DNA of 64,000 bases from Aliiroseovarius sp. M344 (GCF_025140835.1 NZ_CP081153.1:1302001-1366000), one strand, 5' to 3'; shown: positions 1 to 9,495, counted from the first letter of the stretch. Translations and numbers: made by a program. Notes: generated by a model not told the origin, from the letters alone.

Positions 1-558
1 GTAGGGTGCTTTCGGCTGATGCCTTTGGAAAACGGCTCGCGCATCGGTGACAGCTATTCGGCCCAGTATTATGAACTGTCCGCACTTCGAACGTACAATG
101 CCCCGATGATCGAGATGGGGCGGTTTTGCATCGCGCCCGATGCTCAGGATGGTGCCGATATCCTGCGTGTCGCTTGGGGCGCGATGACTCGCTATGTGGA
201 CCGTGAAGGGGTCGGAATGCTGTTTGGCTGTTCGTCCTTTCAAGGGACCGATGCGGCGCAGTATTTCGACGCTTTCGCAATGCTGCGGGACCGCCATCTT
301 GCGCCAAAACGCTGGTTGCCGCGGGTCAAAGCTCCCAAAGTGTTTCGTTTTGCCCAACGGCTGCGGCGAAAGCCAGACGCCAAACAGGCCTTGCGCGCGA
401 TGCCGCCGCTGTTGCGCACCTATCTTTTGATGGGGGGCTGGGTGTCCGACCACGCGGTGGTGGATCATGATCTGAACACCTTGCATGTGTTCACGGGGCT
501 TGAGATCAGCGCGGTTCCACAGACCCGCGCACGGCTGTTGCGGGCGTTCACCGGGTAA
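1..558 (+). CDS. olsB: Ornithine-acyl-ACP N-acyltransferase OlsB, C-terminal part
   Basis: The open frame runs in from the left edge, so the N-terminus and true start are missing. The visible 185 or so residues match the GNAT-fold enzyme that N-acylates ornithine with a 3-hydroxyacyl chain from ACP, making lyso-ornithine lipid at the inner membrane. Family signatures seen are SYSAQYYELS, EMGRFCI, ILRVAWGAMTRYV, FGCSSF, DAFAMLRDRHLAP and a C-terminal MGGWVSDHAVVD. OlsB supplies the substrate for OlsA; olsA often sits beside olsB in this group, and if present here would lie outside the window. The next gene starts 43 bases downstream on the same strand. The assignment is firm. Confidence 0.88.
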   Translation, partial: VGCFRLMPLENGSRIGDSYSAQYYELSALRTYNAPMIEMGRFCIAPDAQDGADILRVAWGAMTRYVDREGVGMLFGCSSFQGTDAAQYFDAFAMLRDRHLAPKRWLPRVKAPKVFRFAQRLRRKPDAKQALRAMPPLLRTYLLMGGWVSDHAVVDHDLNTLHVFTGLEISAVPQTRARLLRAFTG

Positions 559-601
559 GGCTGAGGTTGACCTTGCAAGTGTGATTGCCTAACTCGGCGC
601 T

Positions 602-2428
602 ATGGCTCGTATACCCCTTCTTCAGATGTCCGATATCTCGCTGACCTTTGGCGGCGATCCCGTCTTTGACTGCCTCGATCTGGTGGTGCAGCCCAATGAT
701 CGCGTGGCGCTCGTGGGGCGCAACGGGTCGGGCAAATCAACCCTGATGAAGGTCATGGCTGGCTTGGTTGAACCTGATCATGGCACACGCGTTTTATCCC
801 CCGGTGTCTCGGTCGGATATATGGAACAACATCCTGATTTGTCGCGGTTTACCACTTTGGGCGACTTTGCGGTTTCAGGACTGGAGCCGGGCCAGGATTA
901 TCTGGTCGAGCGGGTGGCAGAAGGCCTGAAATTCAAGCTCGACGCCCCGGTGAGTACGGCCTCGGGAGGCGAGCGTCGCCGGGCGGCTCTGGCCAAGTTG
1001 CTGGCCGAAGCACCTGATCTGATGTTGCTGGACGAGCCGACCAACCATTTGGACATTCATGCCATTGAGTGGCTGGAGGCTGAACTGTCGCAAACCCGCG
1101 CGGGTTTTGTGCTGATCAGCCACGACCGCGCGTTCCTGCGCGCCCTGACACGCGCCACGCTGTGGGTGGATCGCGGACAGGTGCGGCGGCAGGAAAAAGG
1201 GTTTGAGCATTTCGAAGCCTGGCGTGACAAGGTTTGGGATGAAGAAGACACAAGCCGTCACAAACTGAACCGCAAGATCAAGGCGGAAGCCCGTTGGGCG
1301 GTTGAAGGCATCAGCGCACGGCGCAAACGCAATCAGGGCCGGGTGCGCGCACTGGGCGATCTGAGGGCCGAGCGGGCCGCGCAGATCAACCGACAGGGTG
1401 CTGCGGAAATGGCACTGGAAGCCGGACCCAAATCGGGCCGCAAGGTGATCGAGGCGCGCGGCATCTCGAAATCCTATGATGACCGGGTGATCCTGAACGA
1501 TTTTGACCTGCGGGTCATGCGCGGCGAAACCATCGCACTGGTTGGCCCCAACGGGGCAGGCAAGACAACGCTTTTGAAGATGCTCATCGGGCAGGAAACG
1601 CCCGACACCGGCAGCGTGCAACACGGCACCGGGCTTGAGGTTGCCGTGTTTGACCAGAACCGGACGGGTCTGGTCGAGGATGACAGCCTTTGGGAAAACC
1701 TTGTTGGCGATCCCGAAATGCGCGTGTCCGGCAAGGCCGATCAGGTGATGGTGCGTGGCGCTCCGAAACATGTTGTCGGCTATCTGAAAGAGTTCCTGTT
1801 TTCTGACGCACAAGCCCGCGCGCCCGTGCGGTCTTTGTCGGGCGGGGAAAAGGCGCGTTTGATTCTGGCCAAGATCATGGCGCGGCAGTCAAACCTTCTG
1901 GTGATGGATGAACCGACCAACGATCTGGACGTGGAAACGCTGGACCTGCTGCAAGAGCTGATCACAGCTTATGATGGCACGGTTCTTGTGGTCAGCCATG
2001 ACCGGGATTTCCTTGATCGCGTGGCCGAACGCACCATCGCAATGGAAGGTGACGGGCGCGCGACGATCTATCCGGGTGGCTGGTCTGACTATCAGGCGCA
2101 GCGTGAAAATCACAACGATGATATTGAGAAAAAGAAAGAAAAAACAAAGCCTAAAGGTGCAAAGGTAAAACAAGATGTGAAGGTCGGTTCCGATGGCCTG
2201 TCCTTCACGGAGCGCCATCGGCTTGAGGCGCTGCCGGCGGAAATGGACCGCCTGACCGCCGAGATTGCCAAGCTGGAAGAGTTTCTGATGGACCCGGACC
2301 TGTTCACCAAAGAGCCGGTGAAATTCAAGAAAGCAACCGAAGGTCTGACCCAGCGGCAGCAAGGCTTGGCCGCTGCTGAAGAGGAATGGCTTTTGTTGGA
2401 AGAAAAGGCGGAAGCCGCGCAGGGTTAA
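602..2428 (+). CDS. uup: ABC-F family ATPase, Uup type
   Basis: A soluble 608-residue protein with two ABC ATPase domains and no membrane segments. Domain 1 has Walker A GRNGSGKS near residue 40, the signature SGGERRR and LLDEPTNHLD. Domain 2 has GPNGAGKT near residue 318, LSGGEKARL and VMDEPTNDLD. A linker of about 80 residues lies between them. The last 100 residues form a lysine-rich stretch and then a coiled coil, the hallmark of Uup rather than EttA, YheS or YbiT. ABC-F proteins act on ribosomes, and Uup also affects precise transposon excision and branched DNA. The ATG follows olsB by 43 bases. Confidence 0.88.
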   Translation: MARIPLLQMSDISLTFGGDPVFDCLDLVVQPNDRVALVGRNGSGKSTLMKVMAGLVEPDHGTRVLSPGVSVGYMEQHPDLSRFTTLGDFAVSGLEPGQDYLVERVAEGLKFKLDAPVSTASGGERRRAALAKLLAEAPDLMLLDEPTNHLDIHAIEWLEAELSQTRAGFVLISHDRAFLRALTRATLWVDRGQVRRQEKGFEHFEAWRDKVWDEEDTSRHKLNRKIKAEARWAVEGISARRKRNQGRVRALGDLRAERAAQINRQGAAEMALEAGPKSGRKVIEARGISKSYDDRVILNDFDLRVMRGETIALVGPNGAGKTTLLKMLIGQETPDTGSVQHGTGLEVAVFDQNRTGLVEDDSLWENLVGDPEMRVSGKADQVMVRGAPKHVVGYLKEFLFSDAQARAPVRSLSGGEKARLILAKIMARQSNLLVMDEPTNDLDVETLDLLQELITAYDGTVLVVSHDRDFLDRVAERTIAMEGDGRATIYPGGWSDYQAQRENHNDDIEKKKEKTKPKGAKVKQDVKVGSDGLSFTERHRLEALPAEMDRLTAEIAKLEEFLMDPDLFTKEPVKFKKATEGLTQRQQGLAAAEEEWLLLEEKAEAAQG

Positions 2429-2429
2429 C

Positions 2430-2448
2430 GCGGGGCCAGTGGCCCCGC
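2430..2448. terminator. Hairpin between convergent uup and mttB-like genes
   Basis: An 8-bp perfect GC stem (GCGGGGCC/GGCCCCGC) with a 3-base loop begins just after the uup stop, and the facing gene ends at 2459. There is no clear T-run on either side, so intrinsic termination is plausible but not certain. Confidence 0.4.
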
Positions 2449-2458
2449 TGCCTGGCAT

Positions 2459-3997
2459 TTACTTTGGAAGGTGGATGTTGAATCGCGCCCGGATCGCCGC
2501 GTCGACTTCGGGGTTGAACCGGGCACCGGAGCGTTGCGCCAGTATCCCCTCTTTGCGGGCTGTCGCGGCTGCAATCAGGTCGGGCTTACCGACTTCAGCC
2601 CATTCTTTCGGGGACGTCCTGTCGCCAAGGGTTGGATAGACAAAATCCGTCTGCATCCGGCTCAGCGTCTGATCCTCGCCCAGGTAATGGCCCGGTCCCT
2701 TAAGGCAGACCGATTTCATCATTTCGATGCTGACCGCATCTTCCGTTATTTCGATCCCGCGCACGCAACGCAACGCCTGCCCAACGATATCATCACCAAG
2801 GATCAGGCTTTCATGGCAGAACCCCAGAAGCGACGCGTGCATGCCAGCAGCTTCATAGACCATGTTCAGACCCGACAGACCGGCCAGCACGTTGGAACAC
2901 ATCTGCTCCCACCCGGCCTGCATGTCCGGCAGTTTCGAATCCGAGAACCCGGCCGCCGCCCCGCCGGGCAGGCCATAAAACTGATGCATCTGGGCACAAC
3001 CTGCCGTCATCAGCGCTTGTTCCCCGGACCCACCAGACATGGCGCCTGATCTTAGATCGACCAAGAAGGGCCAGGTGCCGAAGATGGCCGGGTGCCCCGG
3101 CGCAATTGCATTGACATAGACAACGCCCGCCAAGCATTCGGCGACGGCCTGAACGATTGCGCCCGCCAGCGTGGGCGGCGCCGTGGCCGTGGCCATCCCG
3201 GCTGACAAAAGCAACACCGGCATTCCAGCCGCGATCGCTTTCTCCATCACCTGACAGCTTTCCGTGGCGAATTTCATGGGCGGCACGACAAAACAGTTGG
3301 AGTTGGACACAAAGGGGCGCGCGCGCCACGCGTCTTCACCACCTGCGATCATGTGCAGCAATTCAATCCCGTCTTCGACAAAATCAGGCTCTGAAAACGA
3401 GACACCGATGTGTTTCTTTGTCCCCGCGGTGCAGGCATAGATCGAATTCAGGTCCATCTCGCGGTTGTCAGGGATGTCACGGCAGACCATGGGCCGTTGA
3501 AGGAAGTGAATGTTGTCCAGCTGGTCGACGATGCGCGCGGCGTCATGCAGATCCTGAACGGTGCTTTCACGGTATTCCCGACCATGGGGGTCAACCATGT
3601 GAACAGCCGCGCCTGCGGTGCCGTAATGCACGCGCCTGCCGCTGAGGGTCATGTCGTGCTTTGGGTCGCGCCCGCACAGGGTGATGCTCTTGGCCGCCTT
3701 CGCCAGCATGTCTTCAACCAGCGCCCGCGGGAAACGCAAGCGCCCGTCGTCGCCTAAAACTGCGCCCGCACGGGTCATGATGTCGATGCCCGATGGTGGG
3801 GCATCTGCCAGACCGATCTGTTCCAAAGCGTCCAGCGCGGCGTGGTGAATGCGATTGATGCCGTCAGGGGTCAGCGGTTTGAATGTGCCTCCCTCCATCC
3901 CCGCGCGAACGGGGCGAACATCCTGGGCAAGCGGGGCTGCGCGAAGAGCTTGGCGGGCGGCGCGTCCGCCAGAGCGGCGGGCAGATGGTGTCGTCAT
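2459..3997 (-). CDS. Trimethylamine methyltransferase family (MttB-like), non-pyrrolysine
   Basis: About 512 residues of the MttB/COG5598 superfamily. Members move a methyl group from a quaternary or tertiary amine (glycine betaine in characterised MtgB) to a corrinoid protein. The frame is uninterrupted, with no in-frame amber codon, so this is the non-pyrrolysine branch found in many Roseobacters. Family-like segments include GRDPKHDMTLSGRRVHYGT, QALMTAGCAQMHQFYGLP and GPGHYLGEDQTL. The frame stays open upstream to 4105, but the ATG at 3997 (MTTPSARR) gives a normal N-terminus. No corrinoid protein or reductase gene is adjacent, so the exact substrate cannot be assigned. Confidence 0.8.
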   Translation of the reverse strand: MTTPSARRSGGRAARQALRAAPLAQDVRPVRAGMEGGTFKPLTPDGINRIHHAALDALEQIGLADAPPSGIDIMTRAGAVLGDDGRLRFPRALVEDMLAKAAKSITLCGRDPKHDMTLSGRRVHYGTAGAAVHMVDPHGREYRESTVQDLHDAARIVDQLDNIHFLQRPMVCRDIPDNREMDLNSIYACTAGTKKHIGVSFSEPDFVEDGIELLHMIAGGEDAWRARPFVSNSNCFVVPPMKFATESCQVMEKAIAAGMPVLLLSAGMATATAPPTLAGAIVQAVAECLAGVVYVNAIAPGHPAIFGTWPFLVDLRSGAMSGGSGEQALMTAGCAQMHQFYGLPGGAAAGFSDSKLPDMQAGWEQMCSNVLAGLSGLNMVYEAAGMHASLLGFCHESLILGDDIVGQALRCVRGIEITEDAVSIEMMKSVCLKGPGHYLGEDQTLSRMQTDFVYPTLGDRTSPKEWAEVGKPDLIAAATARKEGILAQRSGARFNPEVDAAIRARFNIHLPK

Positions 3998-4219
3998 TTG
4001 TGGGGTACCTGAGATTGTTGTGAAGCGTCGGCGAGGTCGTAATAACCTATCAGGGCCGCCCGCGCGCCGCGCGTCCGCGTTCCGCACCGATGGTGCGCAC
4101 AACAATTGAAACGAGCCAGTCTAACCGATCCATTTCTGTCCTCCTGTTGCCCAAACCTAGTGGGTCAGGAAACGACAGGTCTGTCCTGTTCGCGTCATCC
4201 AGCAAGGTTTATTTCGACC

Positions 4220-4861
4220 TCAAGTGCCCACCACCATCACAACTGCAGCGTAATGGGCTGCCGCGCCCAGCAGGACATGAACGTGCCAGATTGCCCGGTT
4301 GAAAGGCAGATGCTCGCCCAGATGGAAAAAAATCCCCAAGGTGAACAGCAATCCGCCGCCGACCAGCAACACCAGAACAATCGGACTGAATGATGCCACC
4401 AGCGGGCCAACCATCAGAACCGCCATCCAACCCTGCATTAAGGTCAGCATCAGGCCAAACCGTTCAAACCGACCGAAGAAAAACAGCTTCATGGCAATGC
4501 CGACAATGGCCAGCGTCCAAGCTGCCGCAACCAGCGCGTAGCCATTTGTGCCACCAATTCCGATCAGCGCAATCGGTGTATAGGTCCCTGCGATCATCAG
4601 ATAGATTGCCGCATGGTCGAACTTGCGCAAAGCCTGGCGCGCAGATCGGTGCAGTGTCATGTTGTAGGCTGCAGACAGTGTGAAGCTTGCGACCAACCCG
4701 GCCCCATAGGCCAACATTGGCGGCAAATGGCCCAACGGCGCGTCACCCATTGCCCAGTAGATCAGGGCGACAGACCCGCAAATGGCGGCAATCACGCCTA
4801 AGCCGTGCACGACGCCATCGGCGACGTACTCGTGATATGTAAAGTCCTTCCCGAACTCCAT
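4220..4861 (-). CDS. Hemolysin III family (PAQR-like) integral membrane protein
   Basis: A 213-residue, seven-helix protein of the HlyIII/YqfA family. The family metal and active-site signatures are present: DGVVHG near residue 15, SAAYNM in the second helix, KFDHAAIYLMIAGTYTP near residue 80, and an HVHVLLGAAAHY histidine cluster near the C-terminus. Bacterial members are distant relatives of the PAQR/adiponectin-receptor ceramidases; despite the name, a haemolytic role is rarely shown. It stands alone, 144 bases below the decarboxylase stop and co-directional with it. Confidence 0.85.
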   Translation of the reverse strand: MEFGKDFTYHEYVADGVVHGLGVIAAICGSVALIYWAMGDAPLGHLPPMLAYGAGLVASFTLSAAYNMTLHRSARQALRKFDHAAIYLMIAGTYTPIALIGIGGTNGYALVAAAWTLAIVGIAMKLFFFGRFERFGLMLTLMQGWMAVLMVGPLVASFSPIVLVLLVGGGLLFTLGIFFHLGEHLPFNRAIWHVHVLLGAAAHYAAVVMVVGT

Positions 4862-4975
4862 TGGATTCCCCTTTCGCCTATCAAATAGATAAGAACCAAA
4901 GCGGGTGCCGGCATGCCGTTATGCGGTAAATTTAATGTCCGCCGCACAGGGCACGACCCACATCCAGTTTATACA

Positions 4976-4993
4976 TTTACACGGAAATGTAAA
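4976..4993. promoter_or_regulatory. Inverted repeat upstream of the hemolysin-III gene
   Basis: TTTACA and TGTAAA half-sites are separated by 6 bases, in an AT-rich spacer about 115 bases upstream of the hemolysin-III start on the minus strand. It could be an operator or a weak terminator for the preceding decarboxylase gene. No regulator is identified. Confidence 0.3.
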
Positions 4994-5005
4994 GATTTCC
5001 TGATC

Positions 5006-6406
5006 TTATAGATCGCGTGCGAGGTCTTGGAGCACTTGGGGGATCATCATCACATCTTCGCGGGTACAGGCAAACTGCCCGACCGAAACGCGGATTACGA
5101 ACTGACCATCGTGACTGGTTTGGGTCAGATAAATGCGTCCATCGCGGTTCACCCGATCCAATAGCTGCGCGGTTGTCGCGTTGTCTTTGAAGCGGAAGGT
5201 GAACAGCGACAGGATCGGGTCCGTGGTGATTTCAAAACCGGGCAAAGCGGCAATGGCTTTGGCCGCATCAGATGCCCAGCTAACATGGTTCCGGATGCGG
5301 GTCCGAAGCCCGGTCAGACCCTCAGATCGCAACAGGAACCACAGTTTCAACGCCCGGAAGCGGCGACCGAGGGGCAGGGTCCATTCATTGTAATTCACCA
5401 CCTCGTCTGCGCCTTGTGTCTTAAGGTATTCCGGACGCAGCCCCATGGCCCCAATTTGCGCAGCAGGGTCGCGCAGGAACTGGACCGCGCAGTCGAACTG
5501 AGCCCCCAACCACTTGTGCGGATTGAAGATAATGCTGTCGGCCTTCTCGACCCCAGCCCAGAGTGTGCGGAACTCTTCGCAGATCATGGCGGACCCGGCC
5601 CAGGCAGCGTCGACATGAACGGTTAGGCCGTGGCGATGCGCCACGTCGATACACGCGCCAATGTCATCGCAGGCCCCAATAGAGGTGCCACCGACGCACA
5701 GAACAACGCCCGCAGGTTTCAATCCGGCCTCAAGGTCGGCCCGGATCATCGCGTCCAGTGCCTCAGGGTCCATTGACCACGTCGGGTGGTTGGGAATGGT
5801 GGGAACCTTGACGAGATTGTCCTGCCCAATCCCCGACACGCGCACCGCCTTATCGACGCTGGAATGGGTCTGTGCGCTGGCATAAATGCGCAGCGTCGGT
5901 GCGCCGGATAACCCCTTGGTGATGCCTTCGTGACCCAAGGCCAATTCGCGCATTGTGGTAACGGCGGAAAAGGTCGCGGTGGTTGCGCTGTCGTGGATCG
6001 TGCCGGTGAAGTCACCCGGCAAACCCATCGCATCACGCAGCCAGCGAATGACAAGATCTTCCATTTCATTCGCGGCAGGGGCGGTTTGCCACAGCATCGC
6101 CTGCGCCGAAATTGCGTTGGCCAATTGTTCGGCCAGCATTGAGGCCGGTGCGGCATTTGCCGGAAAATAGGCAAAGAAGCGTGGGTGTTGCCAGTGGGTC
6201 ATGGCGTCCGGCACCAGCCGGGTGAAATCGTCAAAGATCGCTTCGATCGGTTCCGGGGCCTCGGGCACAGGCGCTTCGATCCTGGCTAGAAACTCACCCG
6301 GGGCGATGTTGGGACGCACAGGGCGGTCGCGCAGCCCGGCGTGATAGTCGCGCGCCCAGTCCGCCGCTCGTTTTTGCCAATCTGCAAGCTCTGAATAATC
6401 CAACAA
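5006..6406 (-). CDS. PLP-dependent group II amino-acid decarboxylase
   Basis: A 466-residue fold-type-I PLP enzyme of the aromatic-L-amino-acid/glutamate/diaminobutyrate decarboxylase group. The PLP lysine lies in FNPHKWLG near residue 300. The PLP-stacking and aspartate motif is HVDAAWAGS near residue 265. The N-terminal HPRFFAYFPAN and the TATFSAVTTMRELAL region resemble aromatic amino-acid decarboxylases more than GadB. The substrate (aromatic amino acid, aspartate or diaminobutyrate) cannot be told from motifs. Transcription heads toward the hemolysin-III gene. A short palindrome just upstream of its start may be its operator. Confidence 0.85.
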   Translation of the reverse strand: MLDYSELADWQKRAADWARDYHAGLRDRPVRPNIAPGEFLARIEAPVPEAPEPIEAIFDDFTRLVPDAMTHWQHPRFFAYFPANAAPASMLAEQLANAISAQAMLWQTAPAANEMEDLVIRWLRDAMGLPGDFTGTIHDSATTATFSAVTTMRELALGHEGITKGLSGAPTLRIYASAQTHSSVDKAVRVSGIGQDNLVKVPTIPNHPTWSMDPEALDAMIRADLEAGLKPAGVVLCVGGTSIGACDDIGACIDVAHRHGLTVHVDAAWAGSAMICEEFRTLWAGVEKADSIIFNPHKWLGAQFDCAVQFLRDPAAQIGAMGLRPEYLKTQGADEVVNYNEWTLPLGRRFRALKLWFLLRSEGLTGLRTRIRNHVSWASDAAKAIAALPGFEITTDPILSLFTFRFKDNATTAQLLDRVNRDGRIYLTQTSHDGQFVIRVSVGQFACTREDVMMIPQVLQDLARDL

Positions 6407-6424
6407 ACACTCCGGCGTTATTTA

Positions 6425-6438
6425 GTTAACTTGTTAAC
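6425..6438. promoter_or_regulatory. GTTAAC-TT-GTTAAC palindromic site upstream of decarboxylase
   Basis: Two GTTAAC hexamers (each self-complementary) separated by TT lie about 20 bases upstream of the decarboxylase ATG, in a 64-base gap from the tpiA stop. The position suits an operator overlapping a promoter or leader. The binding protein is unknown. Confidence 0.35.
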
Positions 6439-6470
6439 AGAAATACGCATCGCGTCAAGTCGATGGTCGA

Positions 6471-7220
6471 TCAGGCGCTCTCAAGTGCCGCGATAATCGG
6501 CGAGAAATCAGACGCTTTCAAACTTGCCCCGCCAACCAAAGCACCATCAACATTTGAGACGGCAAAAATCTCTGTCGCGTTCGAGGGTTTGACCGAGCCG
6601 CCGTAAAGAATGCGAGTCGAGCGACCAACCCCTACGCCAAATCGGCGTTCCAGCCGTGCGCGGATGAAATCATGCACATCGCCAATCTGGTCCAGTGTCG
6701 GAACCTTGCCGGTGCCAATCGCCCAAATCGGTTCATACGCGACGACAAGATTTTCGCCGGTCACAACATCCGGGATTGACCCGGCCATCTGGCCGCCGAT
6801 GATATCGAGCGTGTTGTTGGCTTCGCGCTCAGTAAGGCTTTCGCCAACGCAAACGACAACTTTCAGCCCGGCGGCAAGCGCCGCAACCACTTTACTGCGC
6901 ACATCCGCGTCGCTTTCTTCGTGATCTTCGCGCCGTTCGGAATGGCCCAGGATCACGTGGCTGGCACCAGCATCCAGCAGCATCTGAGCAGAGATATCAC
7001 CCGTATGCGCCCCGGTTTCGTTTTGGTGGCAGTCCTGACCGCCAATGGCGATCTGATCAGGTACGGCCTGTGCCGCCCGCGCGATCAGGGTGGCTGGCGG
7101 GCAAATCAGGATGTCGCAACCCGGCGTCGGGTGCGCTTTGGCCAGCGCGTCCAGCTCTGCCAGATTTGCGCTGGTTCCGTTCATCTTCCAATTGCCTGCT
7201 GCCAGTTTGCGCCGGGTCAT
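6471..7220 (-). CDS. tpiA: Triosephosphate isomerase
   Basis: Interconverts dihydroxyacetone phosphate and glyceraldehyde-3-phosphate in glycolysis and gluconeogenesis; cytoplasmic dimer. The start at 7220 ([15 protein letters not shown]) places the substrate lysine in NWKMNG at the usual position and gives 249 residues, the family length; a longer open frame upstream is not needed. The catalytic histidine is in ILGHSERRE near residue 95 and the catalytic glutamate in [12 protein letters not shown] near residue 165. The phosphate-binding ILYGGSVKP is near residue 205. It is divergent from the oxygenase gene at 7350. Confidence 0.96.
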   Translation of the reverse strand: MTRRKLAAGNWKMNGTSANLAELDALAKAHPTPGCDILICPPATLIARAAQAVPDQIAIGGQDCHQNETGAHTGDISAQMLLDAGASHVILGHSERREDHEESDADVRSKVVAALAAGLKVVVCVGESLTEREANNTLDIIGGQMAGSIPDVVTGENLVVAYEPIWAIGTGKVPTLDQIGDVHDFIRARLERRFGVGVGRSTRILYGGSVKPSNATEIFAVSNVDGALVGGASLKASDFSPIIAALESA

Positions 7221-7349
7221 CTCATCTCTCCCTTTTGGTTTGTATGTTGTCCGACGCGGAACGGGGGTCGTCAAGCCCCGGTAGGGCTTGCACCGCGAAC
7301 ATGGTGCGCTACAAGACCACCACTTTCGCCACGCAGAAGGATGTTCGTG

Positions 7350-8267
7350 ATGATCCCAAGACTGGATGCCGCCAAGATTGCGGCCCGCGATCCGCAGACG
7401 ATGGCGGCGTTGAAATACGGCGTGGAACAGGTCGGGTTCCTCACCATTCACAACACGATTATTCCGCACGACCAAATGGTACGGGTGTTGGAAAGTTACA
7501 GGGCCTTCTTTCATCTGCCCGAGGCCGACAAGCGCGAGGTTGATATGGCCCTGACGGGGGCCAACCGGGGCTGGGGTGCGCCGGGGTCCGAACAGGTCGA
7601 TCCTGACGCCAACCCCGACTACAAACAGGTGTTTGATTGCGGGTTCGAATTAGATCGCGACGATCCGCTGCGAGGCCAGAACCTGTCGGTCTATGGGGAC
7701 AACCTGTGGCCGGATATGCCGGGGTTTCGCAAAACGATCCAAGACTACTACGCGCAAGCGCTTTTGGTCGCGCTGGACCTGCTGCGCGGCATTGCAGCAG
7801 CGATCGGTAAGGATGAGCATTATTTCGACGACGCGTTCACCCGCCCGATGGCGCTTCTGCGCGGCAACTATTATCCACCCCGGCCTGATTGGGCAGGGGA
7901 TAAGGATTTCGGGATTGCGCCGCATACGGATTACGGTTGCCTGACCCTTCTGGCATCAGATGGCGTGGCTGGGCTGGAGGTGCTGTCCGCAGACGGGTCA
8001 TGGCTGCCCGTGAACGCCCCAGTCGGCGAATTTGCGATCAATTTCGGCGAGATGCTGGAAATGTGGACCGGGCAGGCGGTCAAGGCGACGATGCACCGGG
8101 TGGTCGGGTCAGGGGATGAACGGATCTCGGTCCCGATGTTCTTCAACCCAAACCACGACATCAACGTTGCTCCGGATGGCGCGGATAAGCCTATCCTTGC
8201 GGGCGATCACATGAAGAAGCGGTTTGACGAGACCTATCTGCACCTCAAGGCGGCGGCCGCGTCTTAA
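7350..8267 (+). CDS. Isopenicillin-N-synthase-like 2-oxoglutarate/Fe(II) oxygenase
   Basis: A 305-residue non-haem iron oxygenase of the isopenicillin N synthase/flavanone-hydroxylase group. The fold's N-terminal segment ([27 protein letters not shown]) is followed by the metal facial triad: [10 protein letters not shown] (His and Asp) near residue 195 and a distal His in MHRVVG near residue 250. The 2OG-binding Arg-X-Ser is RISVPMF. The ATG at 7350 has AGAAGG a suitable distance upstream; an in-frame ATG at 7341 is the alternative. The substrate is unknown. Its stop codon merges with a palindromic repeat. Confidence 0.83.
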   Translation: MIPRLDAAKIAARDPQTMAALKYGVEQVGFLTIHNTIIPHDQMVRVLESYRAFFHLPEADKREVDMALTGANRGWGAPGSEQVDPDANPDYKQVFDCGFELDRDDPLRGQNLSVYGDNLWPDMPGFRKTIQDYYAQALLVALDLLRGIAAAIGKDEHYFDDAFTRPMALLRGNYYPPRPDWAGDKDFGIAPHTDYGCLTLLASDGVAGLEVLSADGSWLPVNAPVGEFAINFGEMLEMWTGQAVKATMHRVVGSGDERISVPMFFNPNHDINVAPDGADKPILAGDHMKKRFDETYLHLKAAAAS

Positions 8268-8380
8268 AGCGTTTCGAGAAAAACCTGCGATACCGGTTTT
8301 TGGCGAAACGCGAGAAACGCTGAAATGTTAAGCAGCGTTTCGACTGATCCCTGTCGCAGGTTCAATTCGAAACGCTTTAA
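8266..8380. repeat. Full-length copy of a dispersed palindromic repeat (type P)
   Basis: About 115 bases between convergent genes begin AAAGCGTTTCGAG and end ATTCGAAACGCTTTAA, so the ends are inverted repeats. The middle carries CGAAACGCGAGAAACGCTGAA and CAGCGTTTCGACTGATCCC, giving nested hairpins around AGCGTTTCG. The reverse complement aligns along its length with 46847-46950, and its right half with 22998-23046. It overlaps the stop codons of both flanking genes. It looks like a REP/BIME-type element and encodes nothing. Confidence 0.75.
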
Positions 8381-8688
8381 GCTAACGCATCCAACGCGCG
8401 ACGCGCCCAACCGCAGGCCAGATCCGGGTCGTCCAAAGCCGCGTAGGGCAGGGTCCAGTATCCCATGGTTTTGCCGTCCATGCCGAAGATGCGGCTGCCC
8501 TCGGCTGCCATAGCGTCAGCAAAAGCCCCTTTGGCTTTCAAGAAAATCTCGCCACTGCTGGACAGGATCGCAAACACCTGACCATTTGCATAGAAGGTCG
8601 CACCGCCCATCATCTTGCGATGGGTCAGCGGGCCAAGCCCCTCAAGCAGTTCTTTGACAAAGGCGATATCTGTGTCAGTGACGGACAT
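8377..8688 (-). CDS. TfoX N-terminal domain protein
   Basis: 103 residues containing only the TfoX N-terminal domain: LTHRKMMGGATFYANGQVFAIL near residue 22, then FLKAKGAFADAM and a C-terminal MGYWTLPYAALDD. Full TfoX/Sxy is a competence regulator with two domains; stand-alone N-domains are common in alphaproteobacteria and have no firm role. The stop lies inside the palindromic repeat. Six bases separate its start from the stop of the A-type Fe-S carrier gene, so the two are probably cotranscribed. Confidence 0.82.
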   Translation of the reverse strand: MSVTDTDIAFVKELLEGLGPLTHRKMMGGATFYANGQVFAILSSSGEIFLKAKGAFADAMAAEGSRIFGMDGKTMGYWTLPYAALDDPDLACGWARRALDALA

Positions 8689-8693
8689 CGAAC

Positions 8694-9062
8694 CTAGGGC
8701 AGGTCTGCGCTGAGCTTTTCATCGAACTTTATCGATTCGCCACACCCGCAAGCTTCACTGACATTTGGGTTCCGAAATTTGAACCCCGCCTCGAGCAGCG
8801 AGATTTCATAGTCGATTTCTGTTCCGAACAAGAACATCTGCGCCATTGGCGCGATGATGACGCGGGCGTCACCTTGGTCGACCACCTCGTCATGGCTGTC
8901 GACCTCATCAACATAGTCCATGGTGTATTCCATGCCCGCACAGCCACCTTTTTTGACTCCAATGCGCAAGCCCATATGTCCACCGGACGCCATGAGTTTG
9001 GCGATCTGGGCCTCGGCGGCCGGTGTCATGGTGATCGGCGATCTGCCGGGAATGCCAAACAT
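8694..9062 (-). CDS. A-type iron-sulfur carrier (SufA/IscA/HesB family)
   Basis: 122 residues. The three Fe-S ligating cysteines of the A-type carriers are visible: GGCAG near residue 41 and CGCG near the C-terminus (EACGCGESIKF). Such proteins receive or deliver clusters to apo-enzymes. The ATG at 9062 is preceded by AAGGAG at good spacing, which decides against the TTG just upstream. It lies downstream of sufT in the same direction, a pairing typical of the end of a suf operon, though no sufBCDS is in this window. Confidence 0.88.
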   Translation of the reverse strand: MFGIPGRSPITMTPAAEAQIAKLMASGGHMGLRIGVKKGGCAGMEYTMDYVDEVDSHDEVVDQGDARVIIAPMAQMFLFGTEIDYEISLLEAGFKFRNPNVSEACGCGESIKFDEKLSADLP

Positions 9063-9129
9063 CAACGTCTCCTTTGTCCCAAGGCTAAGCCGTCATTTCG
9101 GTTCGCTCAAGGGCAGGGTGCATCTGCGG

Positions 9130-9495
9130 TTACATAAAGCCCAGTTCAAGACGGGCTTCGTCCGACATCATTTCCATGCCCCAGGGCGGATCCCAGGTCA
9201 TTTCGACATTCACCTGTTTCACGCCTGCAACGGGTTCGATCGCTTCGACCAGCCAGCCGGGCATTTCACCTGCGACTGGGCAGCCGGGCGCTGTCAGCGT
9301 CATAATCAGATCAACTTCGTTTTCGTCGTTGATCTCGACCGTATAAACCAGCCCCAAGTCAAAGATATTGACCGGAATTTCCGGGTCATAGACCGTCCGG
9401 CAGGCTTCAACCACGCTGTCATACAGCGGGTGGTCAACGGTTGAGGGCTTGATCAGCGGTTCACCTTCAAGCTTGTCGGATGTGTTCATTGTCAT
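9130..9495 (-). CDS. sufT: SufT / MIP18 (DUF59) Fe-S assembly factor
   Basis: 121 residues of the DUF59/MIP18 family that helps mature Fe-S proteins. The signatures YDPEIPVNIFDLGLVY near residue 37 and LTAPGCPVAGEMP near residue 67 (with its conserved cysteine), then a C-terminal TWDPPWGMEMMSDEAR, are characteristic of SufT. The start is the ATG at 9495 or the in-frame ATG at 9489. It is followed in the same direction by the A-type carrier gene 67 bases on. Confidence 0.88.
   Translation of the reverse strand: MTMNTSDKLEGEPLIKPSTVDHPLYDSVVEACRTVYDPEIPVNIFDLGLVYTVEINDENEVDLIMTLTAPGCPVAGEMPGWLVEAIEPVAGVKQVNVEMTWDPPWGMEMMSDEARLELGFM

Noticed and set aside
2459..4105. Pyrrolysine-containing MttB
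   Set aside because: The frame is continuous with no in-frame amber codon and there are no pyl genes here, so the non-pyrrolysine branch is the right call.
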